A DNA stretch of 64,000 bases from Pseudomonadota bacterium (GCA_018816865.1 JAHIUW010000007.1:101581-165580), one strand, 5' to 3'. Shown: positions 15,924 through 25,324, counted from the first letter of the stretch. A program made the numbers and translations. The notes: a model not told the origin generated them from the sequence alone.

Positions 15924-18311
15924 CTAGCCCATGGGCGTATTCTTGATCAGGCTCCAGATACCGCAGGGGCAGGCGTCGGCGCAGAATCCGCAGCCGATGC
16001 ACTTGTCAGGATCGGAGACCATCTCGAAGTCGTCCCCCTTTTCCTGGCGGCTGATGGCGCCTTGGGGACAGACGGTGACGCACAGCCCACAGTCCCGGCA
16101 GGCGCCGCAGCTGGAGCATTCGCTGGCGCATTCCTGCACCGAGCCAAAGCTGTCCTTGCGGGGATCGAAGTATTCCAGCTTCATGCGGGAATAGTCGATC
16201 ATTTCCGAGAGCTTGCCCTCGTCATTCACGTACTCCAGGCGGGCGCGCAGGTCGGCGGTCATCTCGGCGGTGTCGCCCAGGGGGCGCGCACCACTGAGGA
16301 TGCCGTCCATGACCACGGCGGCGCGGCGGCCATCGCCGATGGCCTGGGTCAACAGGCCCAGCCGGATCACATCGCCGATGGCGAAGACCCGCGGGTCGGT
16401 GGTCTGGAAGGCCTCGTTGACGGAGACATAGCCCTTGTCCGTGTCGATGGTCTCGGGCAGGAAGTCCAGGTCGGGCATGTCGCCGATGGAAATGACCACG
16501 GTGTCCGCCGGGATCAGCTCGCCGGTGTTCAGCACCAGGCCTTCCTTGGTCACTTCCTTGGAGAAGCAGGGCCAGCGGAACGTGGCGCCGTATTTCTCGG
16601 CCTCCTCGCGTTCCTTGCCGAAGCTGGCGGGCTCCTGCACGTCCAGCAGGGTGATGTCCTCGGCTCCCAGGCGTCCGGCCTCGGAGGCCACGTCGCAGCC
16701 CACGTTGCCCGCTCCGATGATCACGATGCGCTTGCCGGGCTTGGCCGTGCCGTTCTTGGCCGTGCGCAGGAAATCACCGGCGGTGATCAGACGTTCCTTG
16801 CCGGGCATGGGAATGATACGCGGCTTCTGGGAACCGGTGGCCAGCACCACGAACTCGAAGTCTTCCTTGAGCTTTTCGAAATCGGCCTGGGTCAGGTCAC
16901 GCTCCAGCTGTACGTGGGGCAGCACCTGGCGCACGCGTGCAAGCTCGGCCTTCAGGATATCCATGGGGATACGGCCCGCAGGGATCTGGGAAGTGATCTT
17001 GCCGCCCAGCTCCTGCTCGCGGTCGAACACGGTGGCTTCGTGGCCCAACAGCCGCAACTGCCACGCCACGGAGATACCCGCCGGTCCGCCGCCGATGACG
17101 GCGATCTTGTGGCCGGAGAGGGCGGGCAGCTCGGGGGTCTTGGCCTCGATACCGGCCTTGCCCAGCCCCTTGGCGTCCACGGGGGCCATCTTCTGGGTGG
17201 AACGGGTGCAGTTGGTCATGCACAGGTTGGGGCAGAGATGCCCGCAGACCGTGGCCGGAAAAGGCGTGTAGCGCAGGGCCAGATCAACGGCCTTGTTCAG
17301 TTCGCCTGCGCGGATCAGGCCCCAGCGTTCGCGCACCGGGATGCCCGAGGGACAGGCGTCCTGACAGGGGGCTGCGTACTTGCGGTTTTCCCAGACCGGG
17401 ACATGGCGGCGCAGTTCGCCGGTGGTGATCAGCGGGATCGGGGAACGGTCCAGGCTGGTCAGATCGCCGATCAGGCCACCCCTGCCCAGTTCGGCGTCCC
17501 AGACCTGGCCGCGGAATTCGGCCATGGTGCGGCGTTTGCTGGAGACGCGATCCAGGGGGCTGCGGGCGGTGATCAGCTGCCATTCAGCGCGATTATTGAG
17601 CTTTTTCAGTTCCTTGGATTTGCCGACCTTGGTCAGGAAGGTCTTCAGGTTCTCGCTCAGCCAGGCCCAGTCCTCGTCGCTGATCTCCGCCAATTTGGCG
17701 TCGGACATGGAAAAGCCCATGTGTGGCCCGCGGAAGAAGATCTTGCCGCCCACCATGCCCACGCAGGGCCGGTAGCCGAGGATGTTGTCGGGTTTGACGG
17801 GGTTCAGGCCGCAGATCACGGCCACGCCGCCCGCCATGAACTCGGCGAAGTAGTCGCCCACGTCGTCCAGCACCCACAGTTCGGGTGGCGTCAGGCGGGG
17901 GTTCTTCTTGGTCATGGTCATGCCGCGCGAGCCGATGTGCCCGCCGATACAGACCTTGCCCTGGGCCATGGCGTTGCAGATGCCGTTGGACGCGTTGCCG
18001 CGCACCACGATTTCCGCGCCGGTGTTCAGCCAGCCGATGTCGTCGGAACCGGGGCCGTCCAGTTCGATGGTCGTGCCGGGAAGGCCCATGGACCCCAGGC
18101 GCTGGCCGGGGGAACCCTGGACCTTCACCAGGATGGGGGTTTCCATGCTGCTCCACAGGCGGCCACCGATGCCGTGCTGGCCGCAGGCCTCCACCTTGAT
18201 GGTGGTGGCCCCGTCCCTGGCTGCCTGTTGGATGCGTTCTTCCAGGATACGGGACTCGATGCGTTCCCCGTTCTCCTGTCCGCTTATCTTGACTGTGTTG
18301 CTCTTAGGCAT
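15924..18311 (-). CDS. fused glutamate synthase GXGXG domain and GltD-like NAD(P)H oxidoreductase with extra ferredoxin domain
   Basis: This 795-residue protein joins four parts. Residues ~1-250 form the GXGXG beta-helix domain (GQHGIGGRLWSSME, GNASNGICNAMAQGKV). Residues ~305-410 form a dihydropyrimidine-dehydrogenase/GltD-type Fe-S region (CQDACPSGIPV, CGHLCPNLCMTNC). Residues ~425-690 are a pyridine nucleotide-disulfide oxidoreductase with FAD motif IGGGPAGISVAW and NAD(P) motif IIGAGNVGCDVASE. The last ~65 residues are a 2[4Fe-4S] ferredoxin (CRDCGLCVTVCPQGAI, CIGCGFCADACPCGIW). It would deliver electrons to the FMN subunit encoded immediately upstream. It is the last gene of a three-gene operon ending at the terminator 15865-15897. 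Bacterial GltD normally lacks both the GXGXG part and the terminal ferredoxin. Confidence 0.9.
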   Translation of the reverse strand: MPKSNTVKISGQENGERIESRILEERIQQAARDGATTIKVEACGQHGIGGRLWSSMETPILVKVQGSPGQRLGSMGLPGTTIELDGPGSDDIGWLNTGAEIVVRGNASNGICNAMAQGKVCIGGHIGSRGMTMTKKNPRLTPPELWVLDDVGDYFAEFMAGGVAVICGLNPVKPDNILGYRPCVGMVGGKIFFRGPHMGFSMSDAKLAEISDEDWAWLSENLKTFLTKVGKSKELKKLNNRAEWQLITARSPLDRVSSKRRTMAEFRGQVWDAELGRGGLIGDLTSLDRSPIPLITTGELRRHVPVWENRKYAAPCQDACPSGIPVRERWGLIRAGELNKAVDLALRYTPFPATVCGHLCPNLCMTNCTRSTQKMAPVDAKGLGKAGIEAKTPELPALSGHKIAVIGGGPAGISVAWQLRLLGHEATVFDREQELGGKITSQIPAGRIPMDILKAELARVRQVLPHVQLERDLTQADFEKLKEDFEFVVLATGSQKPRIIPMPGKERLITAGDFLRTAKNGTAKPGKRIVIIGAGNVGCDVASEAGRLGAEDITLLDVQEPASFGKEREEAEKYGATFRWPCFSKEVTKEGLVLNTGELIPADTVVISIGDMPDLDFLPETIDTDKGYVSVNEAFQTTDPRVFAIGDVIRLGLLTQAIGDGRRAAVVMDGILSGARPLGDTAEMTADLRARLEYVNDEGKLSEMIDYSRMKLEYFDPRKDSFGSVQECASECSSCGACRDCGLCVTVCPQGAISRQEKGDDFEMVSDPDKCIGCGFCADACPCGIWSLIKNTPMG

Positions 18312-18326
18312 GATTCGTCTTCTCCC

Positions 18327-19961
18327 TTACACGCAGTAGCGGATCTGCAATCGGTCGGCAGCGGCCTTGTCCGAGATGCCCAGGGCGTCGGACATGCCGA
18401 TGGGCAGGGCGGTGGACCGCCCCAGCGGCGCAAGGATCTTGCGCATCTCGGCGTCGAAGGACGTGAACACATCCACCACACGCTCGGCCACCTTCTCGGG
18501 GTCCAGGCGGCGGTAGAGGCGCGGGTCCTGGCTGGTGATGCCCTTGGGACAGACACCGATGTTGCAGACGTTGCAACGGTCGCCTTCGCTGCCCACGCAA
18601 CCCGCGGCGGCCTGCATGAGGTACTTGCCGACCTGGACCGCGGACGCGCCCATCATGATCAGGGCTGCGGCGTTGGCGGCGAGGTTGCCGTTCTTGCCGA
18701 TGCCGCCGCCGGCGATGATGGGCAGCTCGTTCTGCTTCCCGAGCTTGCACAGGTTCAGGTAGCAGTCACGGATGCTGGACGCGATGGGATGACCCATGTG
18801 GTTCATGGAGACGTTGTAGGCCGCGCCCGTGCCGCCGTCCTCGCCGTCGATGGCCAGCCCGGCCGCGTAGCTGTTGCGGGCCAGGTTGTTCAGCACGGCC
18901 AGCGAGGTCGTGGTGGCGCTGATCTTGGGGTAGACCGGTACGCGGAAGCCCCAGGCCATGGACATGGACTGGATCATTTTGGCCACGGCCTCCTCGATGG
19001 AGTACTTGGTCTGGTGCGTCGGGGGCGAAGGCAGGGACACGCCCGTGGGCACGCCGCGGATGGCGGCGATGAGCTTGTTCACCTTGTGCCACATCAAGAG
19101 GCCGCCGTCGCCGGGCTTGGCGCCCTGACCGTACTTGATCTCCACGGCGCAGGGATCGACCTTCATCTCGGGGATGGCGTGGATGATCTCGTCCCAGCCG
19201 AAATAGCCCGAGGCAACCTGCAGGATGACGTATTGCAGGAAGCGGGATCGCAAGAGGCGCGGCGGGCAGCCGCCCTCACCGGTGCACATGCGCACCGGCA
19301 TGTGCAGCTCCTCGTTGAGGTAGGCCACGCCCATCTGCAGGCCTTCCCACATGTTGGGCGACAGTGCGCCGAAGCTCATCCCGCCGATCATCAGCGGGTA
19401 GATCTCGCGCACCGGGGGCATCCAGCCCTGTTCGTTGAAGGTCTTCAGACCTTCTTCGGGAGGCAGGATGCGGCCCAGCAGGGTGTTCAGGCTGAATTCG
19501 TGGCGTCCGGCGTCCAGGGCGGGGTCCGTGAGCATGGAGATGCGCACGAACTTGATCTGGTCCAGCAGGCTGTTTGTATCGTTGCGGCGTCCGCCCCGGG
19601 TGCGCGCTGCGCCGCCCCGGTTGTTGTGCATCACGAGCTTGGACTGCTCGTCGCTGTGCATGGGCATGATGGCGTCGTTGGGACAGACCTGGGTGCACAT
19701 GGCGCAGCCGATGCAGGAATAGGCCGGATCGGTCTTCTGACGGATGCCGTGATAGATGGAATAATCGTTCTCGGACTGGGTCGTGAGGCCCAGCCTGACC
19801 TTGATTTCACGCTTTCTATGCACGCCCAGTTCAATGGCCTGCACGGGACAGACGGTGGTGCAGGAGCCACACAGGGTGCACTTGTCCTTGGCCCAGCTGA
19901 TCTGCCAGGGCAGATCCTTGATGCTTAGCGTGTTTGGGGTAATGGCTGTGTTTGACGGCAT
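18327..19961 (-). CDS. glutamate synthase FMN-domain subunit with N-terminal ferredoxin (archaeal type)
   Basis: The 544-residue protein is the central catalytic piece of a split glutamate synthase. An N-terminal 2[4Fe-4S] domain (CTLCGSCTTVCPVQAI, CIGCAMCTQVCPNDAI) precedes the FMN barrel. Key motifs are IGGMSFGALSP, CTGEGGCPP, IKYGQGAKPGDGGLL, DGEDGGTGAA and the 3Fe-4S cluster DRCNVCNIGVCPKGIT. The barrel would reduce 2-iminoglutarate to glutamate using ammonia made by the amidotransferase subunit. The start overlaps the upstream amidotransferase gene by 37 bases, and the GXGXG/GltD fusion gene follows after 15 bases. The whole is the archaeal-like arrangement also known from sulfate reducers. 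Confidence 0.92.
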   Translation of the reverse strand: MPSNTAITPNTLSIKDLPWQISWAKDKCTLCGSCTTVCPVQAIELGVHRKREIKVRLGLTTQSENDYSIYHGIRQKTDPAYSCIGCAMCTQVCPNDAIMPMHSDEQSKLVMHNNRGGAARTRGGRRNDTNSLLDQIKFVRISMLTDPALDAGRHEFSLNTLLGRILPPEEGLKTFNEQGWMPPVREIYPLMIGGMSFGALSPNMWEGLQMGVAYLNEELHMPVRMCTGEGGCPPRLLRSRFLQYVILQVASGYFGWDEIIHAIPEMKVDPCAVEIKYGQGAKPGDGGLLMWHKVNKLIAAIRGVPTGVSLPSPPTHQTKYSIEEAVAKMIQSMSMAWGFRVPVYPKISATTTSLAVLNNLARNSYAAGLAIDGEDGGTGAAYNVSMNHMGHPIASSIRDCYLNLCKLGKQNELPIIAGGGIGKNGNLAANAAALIMMGASAVQVGKYLMQAAAGCVGSEGDRCNVCNIGVCPKGITSQDPRLYRRLDPEKVAERVVDVFTSFDAEMRKILAPLGRSTALPIGMSDALGISDKAAADRLQIRYCV

Positions 19962-21055
19962 ATCTTGAGCTCCTGACAGTCAGGGGTGACGATGGCGGTG
20001 TCCAAATGCATGGGCTGAAAATCGGCGGTCTTGTCACGGTCCGGAATGGCGGCGTCCAGGCCACAGATCTCCGAAGAGAACGCGTACATGCCTTTCCTGC
20101 CGCCAACCACACCGGGGCGCAGCTTTTTGCGGTCCTGAGCCATGAACATGGTTCTGTCCGGCAGGCAGCCGATGACGCAGTTGGGGCCATCGATGATCAT
20201 CTTGCGGCAGATGGTCTTCAGGTTGGCCAGGAAGGGGGCGTTCTCGTGACCGATCATCTCCTCGTTGGTCAACGGGGTGATGACGTGCTTGTAGGCCTCG
20301 AGGGGCAGCCCCAGGCGGCGGATCGTATAATGAAGGATATGGGTGAACACCTCGGAATCGGAATGGTAGCCCTCGTATCCGGGAATGCCCAGGCCCATCA
20401 GGTATTCCTTGATGGGCACGAATGCGGTGTTCTCGCCGTTGGTCATGGTGCACAGGCCCTGGATGAAGAACGGGTGGCAGGCATAGAGATTGATGGCGTA
20501 GTTGGTGTTTTGTCTGCCCTGGGCCAGGATCTGGCGCGCGCGCAGTTCGTGGCGATCAACCTGGAGGTATTGCCCCACAAGCATCGGGTCGCCGATCTCC
20601 TTGATCATGATCACGTCGGGCCAGAAGCTGAACACGGTCATGTCTTCGTCTTCCAGTCCCATGTGCTTGATCGCCACACGGGTCTGCATGGTCAACAGCT
20701 CGACCTCGTCCTGGGACAGGCGTTTCCAGTCCTCGGGAATATTGTAGGCGGCCACCATGTAGATGTCGCGCTGGGGCGTCCCGGCGGGCGGGATCTCGTC
20801 CAGATTCCAGGACAGGCGGTGGCGAAGCTTGAAACCGCGCTCGGACATATAGGCCATCAGACGCTTTTCACCGTTTTTGGTAAAAATGCCTGACAGGATG
20901 GGGCATCCGGAAAGCTCTCCGAAGGGGCCGCCCAGTCCGGTCAGGAACAGTCCCACTCCGGAACCGTCATGGCCTTCCCTCATGACATCGAGTGCCCTGA
21001 TGGCCCGCATGGGTGAGACGGGGTCAGAGCTGGTGAGCGCGAACAATCGGCACAT
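19925..21055 (-). CDS. glutamate synthase amidotransferase subunit (class II GATase)
   Basis: The 376-residue protein starts MCRLFALTSSDP, so Cys2 becomes the N-terminal nucleophile after Met removal, as in class II glutamine amidotransferases. Further landmarks are REGHDGSGVGLF and a CTMTNGENTAF segment near residue 208 that resembles the conserved HNG/NGE glutamine-binding region. GYEGYHSDSEVF occupies the position of the family DSE motif. It would release ammonia from glutamine for the FMN subunit. It is the first gene of the operon and overlaps the next gene by 37 bases. The AT-rich region upstream (21225-21330) must hold the promoter. Confidence 0.9.
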   Translation of the reverse strand: MCRLFALTSSDPVSPMRAIRALDVMREGHDGSGVGLFLTGLGGPFGELSGCPILSGIFTKNGEKRLMAYMSERGFKLRHRLSWNLDEIPPAGTPQRDIYMVAAYNIPEDWKRLSQDEVELLTMQTRVAIKHMGLEDEDMTVFSFWPDVIMIKEIGDPMLVGQYLQVDRHELRARQILAQGRQNTNYAINLYACHPFFIQGLCTMTNGENTAFVPIKEYLMGLGIPGYEGYHSDSEVFTHILHYTIRRLGLPLEAYKHVITPLTNEEMIGHENAPFLANLKTICRKMIIDGPNCVIGCLPDRTMFMAQDRKKLRPGVVGGRKGMYAFSSEICGLDAAIPDRDKTADFQPMHLDTAIVTPDCQELKICRQTQPLPQTR

Positions 21056-21540
21056 CGTTGTCTATCTCCCTGCTGCAAGTGGTTGTCGTGCGTCACCGCA
21101 TGTGGCGGCGTGGTCATCAGCTCGAAAGGGGCGGTGAGAACTGGGGGTCTGCATCACCCTCTTTGCCCAGTGGCCCGGCTACAGCGCGAAAAAGCACGGC
21201 CAGCAAGGGCTACGGTAAATGGGGAAATCTTTTTATAGTAATAGATTGTTTTCGTCTAGGGGGTGAGACTACCTATTTTTTTACAAATATGAAAAGTAAA
21301 AATTTTCATTGCTGTATAAAGTGCCAAAAAACGCCAACTTGGAGTGTCTTTTTAAGGATGGCAGAGAGGGTAGAAGACAACCTTATGCAGGGGATTTGAG
21401 TTGACGAAAGAGTGAGGACGATTTAACAGGACTCGATGCGGTGTTTTACCGTGTTCCGGTCGGTTCCGGCCGGGTTTTATAATAAGGAAATGATACCGCC
21501 CATCGGGGCGGCCCTTCAATGTAATCCCTTAGGAGGCCCA
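21056..21540. other. divergent intergenic region between the split glutamate synthase operon and yajC
   Basis: This 485-base region has no convincing gene; an open frame at 21058-21399 has no ribosome site and crosses the AT-rich core. The AT-rich part (about 21225-21330) probably contains the minus-strand operon promoter: reading that strand, TACTATAAAAAG is a possible -10. On the plus strand a TTGACG at 21401 and TAACAG at 21424 form a weak promoter for yajC. Confidence 0.4.
21401..21429 (+). promoter_or_regulatory. possible sigma-70 promoter for yajC-secDF
   Basis: TTGACG (21401-21406) and TAACAG (21424-21429) are separated by 17 bases. The -35 matches 5 of 6 consensus bases and the -10 only 3 of 6. 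It lies about 110 bases before the yajC ATG. Confidence 0.35.
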
Positions 21541-21897
21541 ATGTTTTTTGCAGACGTAGCCTACGCCATGGGCGCCCAGGGCGGCGCTGGTGCCGAAGCC
21601 GGCAATCCCTTGATGTCCATGATGCCCCTGGTCCTGATGTTCGTCATCTTCTACTTCCTGCTCATTCGTCCCCAGCAGAAGAAGGCCAAGGCGCACAGGG
21701 AGATGCTCGGCGCTCTGAAGAAGGGTGATAAGGTCCTCACCGGCGGTGGCATGTATGGTCGCATCGAAGGCATCGACGGCGATGTCATTTCCGTGGACCT
21801 GGGCAACGGCCTGATTGTCGAGGTCAACCGCAGCTTCGTTTCCGGTCTGGCCGAGCGCGCTCCCAAGAGTGCCAAGCCCGGCAAAGGCGACAAGTAA
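21541..21897 (+). CDS. yajC: preprotein translocase subunit YajC
   Basis: The 118-residue product is a single-pass inner-membrane protein of the Sec accessory complex SecD-SecF-YajC. It has the YajC membrane helix PLVLMFVIFYFLLIRPQQKK followed by the conserved AHREMLGALKKGDKVLTGGGMYG region. The ATG at 21541 is preferred over in-frame starts upstream because TAGGAGG at 21530-21536 lies at good spacing and the protein then has the normal length. The secD-secF fusion gene lies 186 bases downstream, past a hairpin. The usual family order yajC-secD-secF supports a shared role in late steps of protein export. Confidence 0.93.
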   Translation: MFFADVAYAMGAQGGAGAEAGNPLMSMMPLVLMFVIFYFLLIRPQQKKAKAHREMLGALKKGDKVLTGGGMYGRIEGIDGDVISVDLGNGLIVEVNRSFVSGLAERAPKSAKPGKGDK

Positions 21898-21934
21898 TTA
21901 AAACCGCCCCGCGCAGTTCACTGCGCGGTTCCGG

Positions 21935-21993
21935 CGAAGGCAAGCCCGCCCAGCCGCGCTCAGGCGTAGGCGAGGTCGCTTGCCTTCGTTTTT
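21935..21993 (+). terminator. terminator or attenuator between yajC and secDF
   Basis: An 11-base inverted repeat (21935-21945 and 21978-21988, CGAAGGCAAGC/GCTTGCCTTCG) is followed by TTTTT. A second hairpin with 8-bp arms lies just before it at 21909-21928. Partial readthrough would make secDF expression lower than yajC. Confidence 0.6.
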
Positions 21994-22083
21994 CATAAGG
22001 CGTATTCATCCTGTGCTTTTTGGCATCGTCTGCGTGGGGCAACGCCCTGCGTCGCCAATCGTGACCGGATCTGAGGAGAACCA

Positions 22084-24729
22084 ATGAAAGGCACTCTGCG
22101 TTACCGCATCGTTTTGGCCCTTGTCGTGGCCCTTTTGGGCCTTGCCTGGGCCCTGCCGTCCTTTGTGGACAAGGATTCAGCACTGCGGACGGTCCTGCCC
22201 GACGACGAGATCAATCTCGGTCTGGACCTGAAGGGCGGCGTGCACCTGACCCTCGAGGTGGACGTACCCAAGGCCGTTGAATATTCCCTGGGCCAGATGG
22301 GCCAGGATATCAAGGCCGGAACCCTGGAAGAGAAGATCGTGGTCACTAAGGCTGCCGTGCTTCCGGGTGAGAAGCTCCAGCTTTTCGTGGTCCGCCAGGA
22401 GATGCAGGAAGGTTTTGAGGCCTACCTGAACGAGCATTATGGCAGTTCCCTGAGCATCGGCCTGACCGAGGCCCAGTCAGACGGTACGATCCGCTACGTG
22501 CTCGCCATGTCGCCGGATTACCGCAAGAACGTCGAGCGCCTGACCGTCGACCAGGCCGTGAAGACCATGCGCAACCGCATCGACCAGTTCGGTGTGGCCG
22601 AGCCCGACATCCGCAAGCAGCAGGGCTCTCGCATCCAGGTGCAGTTGCCCGGTCTGGATGACCCGCAGCGTGCCATTGAACTCATCGGACGCACCGCGCA
22701 TCTGGAGTTCAAGCTGGTGGACGACGCCGTCACCCCCGCCCAGGCCCGGATCAAGGGCCGTGAGGTCCTGCCGCATAAGATCCTCAAGGCCGATGGCACC
22801 TATCGCACTGAATCCATCGTGGTCTACAAGGAAGCCTTGCTGTCCGGCGAGTACATCGCCAATGCGGGCACCAATTTCAATCAGTTTGGTCAGGCCTATG
22901 TGACCATGACCTTCAACGCCGCAGGCGGTCGCAAGTTCGCCCGTATCACCGGCGAAAATGAAGGCCGCCGCCTGGCCATCGTGCTGGACGGCGAGGTCTA
23001 TTCGGCCCCGGTCATCCGGGCCAAGATCGTTGGCGGCAGCGCCCAGATCGAAGGCAACTTCAGCACCGAAGAGGCTCACGACCTGGCCGTGACCCTGCGT
23101 TCCGGCTCGCTGCCTGCTCCAGTAAATATCCTTGAGGAACGCAGTGTCGGACCTTCCCTGGGACAGGAATCCATCGACAAGGGCATCAAGTCCACGTTGA
23201 TCGGCTTTGCCCTGGTGCTGGTGTTCATGGCCCTGTATTACGGCTTCGGCGGCATCGTGGCCAACCTCGTGCTGCTTTTGAACATCGTGTTGATCATGGC
23301 GGGTCTGGCTGCCTTCGGGGCCACTCTGACTCTGCCAGGCATTGCTGGTATCATCCTGACCATCGGCATGGCGGTTGATGCCAACGTGATCATCTTCGAA
23401 CGCATCCGCGAGGAACTGCGCCGAGGTTTGTCACGCGGGCAGGCCATCGCCGAGGGCTATGGCCGCGCCACGCTGACCATCATGGATGCCAACGTGACCA
23501 CCATCATCGCGGCCATCATCCTGTATCAGTTTGGCACCGGACCCATCCGCGGATTTGCCGTGACCCTGACCCTGGGCATCCTGGCTTCGATGTTCACGGC
23601 CATCTTCGTGTCGCGTATCCTGTTCGACCTGTTCCCCGGCATCAAGAAGCCCGTCTCCGGCCTGACCATCATCCGGCCAGACACCAAGGTCGACTTCATC
23701 GGCCGCCGCAAGCTGGCATTCGTCGTGTCCTCCCTGGTGATCCTGATAGGACTCGGTTCCCTGATCGTCCAGGGCGGTCCCAAATACGGAGTGGACTTTG
23801 CCGGCGGTATCACCGTGCAGGTCAAGGCTGACCACAATGTGGAACTTGATTCCCTGAAGACTGCTATGTCCGGCTCCGGCCTGGATGGTGTTGTGGTTCA
23901 GCGTCTGGGCATGGATGAGGACAACGAGTTCCTGATCCGCATCTCCGAGACGGGCCTGACCACCGAGATGGTCCGGGGCAAGCTGCAGACGGCCCTGGAA
24001 CAGGTGCCCGAAGGCAAGTTCGAGATTCAGCGCCAGGAAATGGTCGGCCCCAAGGTGGGTGCGGACCTGCGTGAAAAGGCCCTGGAGGCCATGTTCTTCG
24101 CAGTGCTGCTCATCGCCATCTACATCTCCGGCCGGTTCGAAGCCCGCTGGTTCACCGCGGGCATCATGGCTGCCGGTCTGTCCACGGGTGTGTACCTGCT
24201 GGGCCTGGCCGCCGTGCCCATGAGCGTGTTGATCTTCGCGGCTCTGGGCATCACCCTGGGGCTGTGCTGGTATCTACGCCTGAACTACGCCCTGGGGGCG
24301 GTGGTGGCCCTGATCCATGACGTGATGATCACCATTGGAGTCTTCTCGCTCTTGGGCAAGGAGTTCGACCTGACCATCGTGGCGGCGCTGTTGACCATCA
24401 TTGGTTATTCACTGAACGACACGATCATCGTCTTTGACCGTATCCGTGAGAATCTGCATGGCAAGAAACGTCCGAGTTTCAAGGAGATCATCAATATCTC
24501 CGTGAACCAGACCCTGTCCCGGACGCTGCTCACTTCCGGCACAACCCTGCTGGTGGTGCTGGCGCTGTTCCTCTTCGGCGGCGGCGTGATCCACGACTTT
24601 GCCTTTGCTCTGCTCATCGGCATTGTGGTGGGGACCTACTCTTCCATCTTCGTGGCCAGCCCGATCCTCCTTGGTTTCGGTCCCAGCCGTGTTGAGGAAG
24701 ACAAGGATGAAGCCCCCGCAGTGGCCTAG
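22084..24729 (+). CDS. secDF: SecD-SecF fusion, protein translocase subunit
   Basis: This 881-residue protein contains SecD (about residues 1-530) fused in frame to SecF (about 545-870). In SecD an N-terminal membrane helix is followed by LGLDLKGGVHL, then the large periplasmic domain, then five membrane helices. The SecF part starts near KVDFIGRRKLAFVVSSL with GVDFAGGI and ends with GYSLNDTIIVFDRIRE and SRTLLTSGTTLLVVLALF. The complex uses the proton motive force to help pull exported proteins through SecYEG. In most Gram-negative bacteria secD and secF are separate genes; fused forms are known in other groups. GAGGAGAA precedes the ATG. Confidence 0.95.
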   Translation: MKGTLRYRIVLALVVALLGLAWALPSFVDKDSALRTVLPDDEINLGLDLKGGVHLTLEVDVPKAVEYSLGQMGQDIKAGTLEEKIVVTKAAVLPGEKLQLFVVRQEMQEGFEAYLNEHYGSSLSIGLTEAQSDGTIRYVLAMSPDYRKNVERLTVDQAVKTMRNRIDQFGVAEPDIRKQQGSRIQVQLPGLDDPQRAIELIGRTAHLEFKLVDDAVTPAQARIKGREVLPHKILKADGTYRTESIVVYKEALLSGEYIANAGTNFNQFGQAYVTMTFNAAGGRKFARITGENEGRRLAIVLDGEVYSAPVIRAKIVGGSAQIEGNFSTEEAHDLAVTLRSGSLPAPVNILEERSVGPSLGQESIDKGIKSTLIGFALVLVFMALYYGFGGIVANLVLLLNIVLIMAGLAAFGATLTLPGIAGIILTIGMAVDANVIIFERIREELRRGLSRGQAIAEGYGRATLTIMDANVTTIIAAIILYQFGTGPIRGFAVTLTLGILASMFTAIFVSRILFDLFPGIKKPVSGLTIIRPDTKVDFIGRRKLAFVVSSLVILIGLGSLIVQGGPKYGVDFAGGITVQVKADHNVELDSLKTAMSGSGLDGVVVQRLGMDEDNEFLIRISETGLTTEMVRGKLQTALEQVPEGKFEIQRQEMVGPKVGADLREKALEAMFFAVLLIAIYISGRFEARWFTAGIMAAGLSTGVYLLGLAAVPMSVLIFAALGITLGLCWYLRLNYALGAVVALIHDVMITIGVFSLLGKEFDLTIVAALLTIIGYSLNDTIIVFDRIRENLHGKKRPSFKEIINISVNQTLSRTLLTSGTTLLVVLALFLFGGGVIHDFAFALLIGIVVGTYSSIFVASPILLGFGPSRVEEDKDEAPAVA

Positions 24730-24753
24730 CACCTTGGCATGACACTGATCATC

Positions 24754-24788
24754 AACGCCCGGTTCCGCTCTGCGGGGCCGGGCGTTTT
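24754..24788 (+). terminator. intrinsic terminator after secDF
   Basis: AACGCCCGG (24754-24762) pairs with CCGGGCGTT (24778-24786), followed by a short T-tract. Confidence 0.8.
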
Positions 24789-24830
24789 CAGTCTGTTGGC
24801 GGGAAGAAACGGGCTGTTGAGTGCCTGGCC

Positions 24831-25301
24831 GTGATGGGCTATGACAGCGCCATGCAGACGACACTCAATACGTTATTCCGGCAGATGCTGATCCTGGTAG
24901 CCTTGTGCGCCAGCCTGAGTTCCTCGGGCTGTTCCTGGCGCGAGGTGATCAACAGTTGGCAGTTTTCAAGCCCCGAGGCTGTGGTCAAGGCCTATACCAT
25001 GGCTGAGACGGCCGAGGATGCTGCGCGCTGCTTCCCGTCCTCCTGGCCGTTGTCCCAACGTAAGGCTTTTTTCGGACGACTCGGCACCTGGACGGAGCAG
25101 CGGATCGTCTCGGTCCGGCCCACAGTGTTCACTGGCGAGCGCATGTCCGTCTATGACGTGACTTCAGTGGTCATTATCGCCGAGGATCAGGAGATTGTGC
25201 AGGAAGTGCTGCGCGAGGATGGCAAGCAGCGCTTCTGGTATCTGTTGCGTGACTGTGAAGGGCAATGGAAGATCATCGCCTTGTTCAAGAATACTGAATG
25301 A
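24831..25301 (+). CDS. lipoprotein of unknown function
   Basis: The 156-residue frame carries a lipoprotein signal: a hydrophobic MLILVALCASLSSSGC with lipobox SSGC. The mature part has a helical start (SSPEAVVKAYTMAETAEDAARC) and a beta-rich end (WYLLRDCEGQWKIIALF), the layout of small NTF2-like or DUF4878-like lipoproteins. Start choice is uncertain: GTG 24831, ATG 24834 and ATG 24852 are all in frame, and none has a strong ribosome site. The last gives the most compact signal peptide. A strong terminator follows at 25325. It probably sits in the periplasm, anchored to a membrane; its role is unknown. Confidence 0.65.
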   Translation: MMGYDSAMQTTLNTLFRQMLILVALCASLSSSGCSWREVINSWQFSSPEAVVKAYTMAETAEDAARCFPSSWPLSQRKAFFGRLGTWTEQRIVSVRPTVFTGERMSVYDVTSVVIIAEDQEIVQEVLREDGKQRFWYLLRDCEGQWKIIALFKNTE

Positions 25302-25324
25302 TTCTTCGAGAATATTGTGGATAA

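Noticed and set aside
15834..19928. A 1364-codon plus-strand open frame over the split glutamate synthase genes
   Set aside because: It is antisense to genes with intact domain motifs, and its protein is rich in Gly/His/Ala/Gln as expected of a shadow frame at high GC. No ribosome site or domain is seen.
21058..21399. Open frame of 113 codons in the region upstream of yajC
   Set aside because: It crosses an AT-rich promoter-like core and has no ribosome site or recognisable product.
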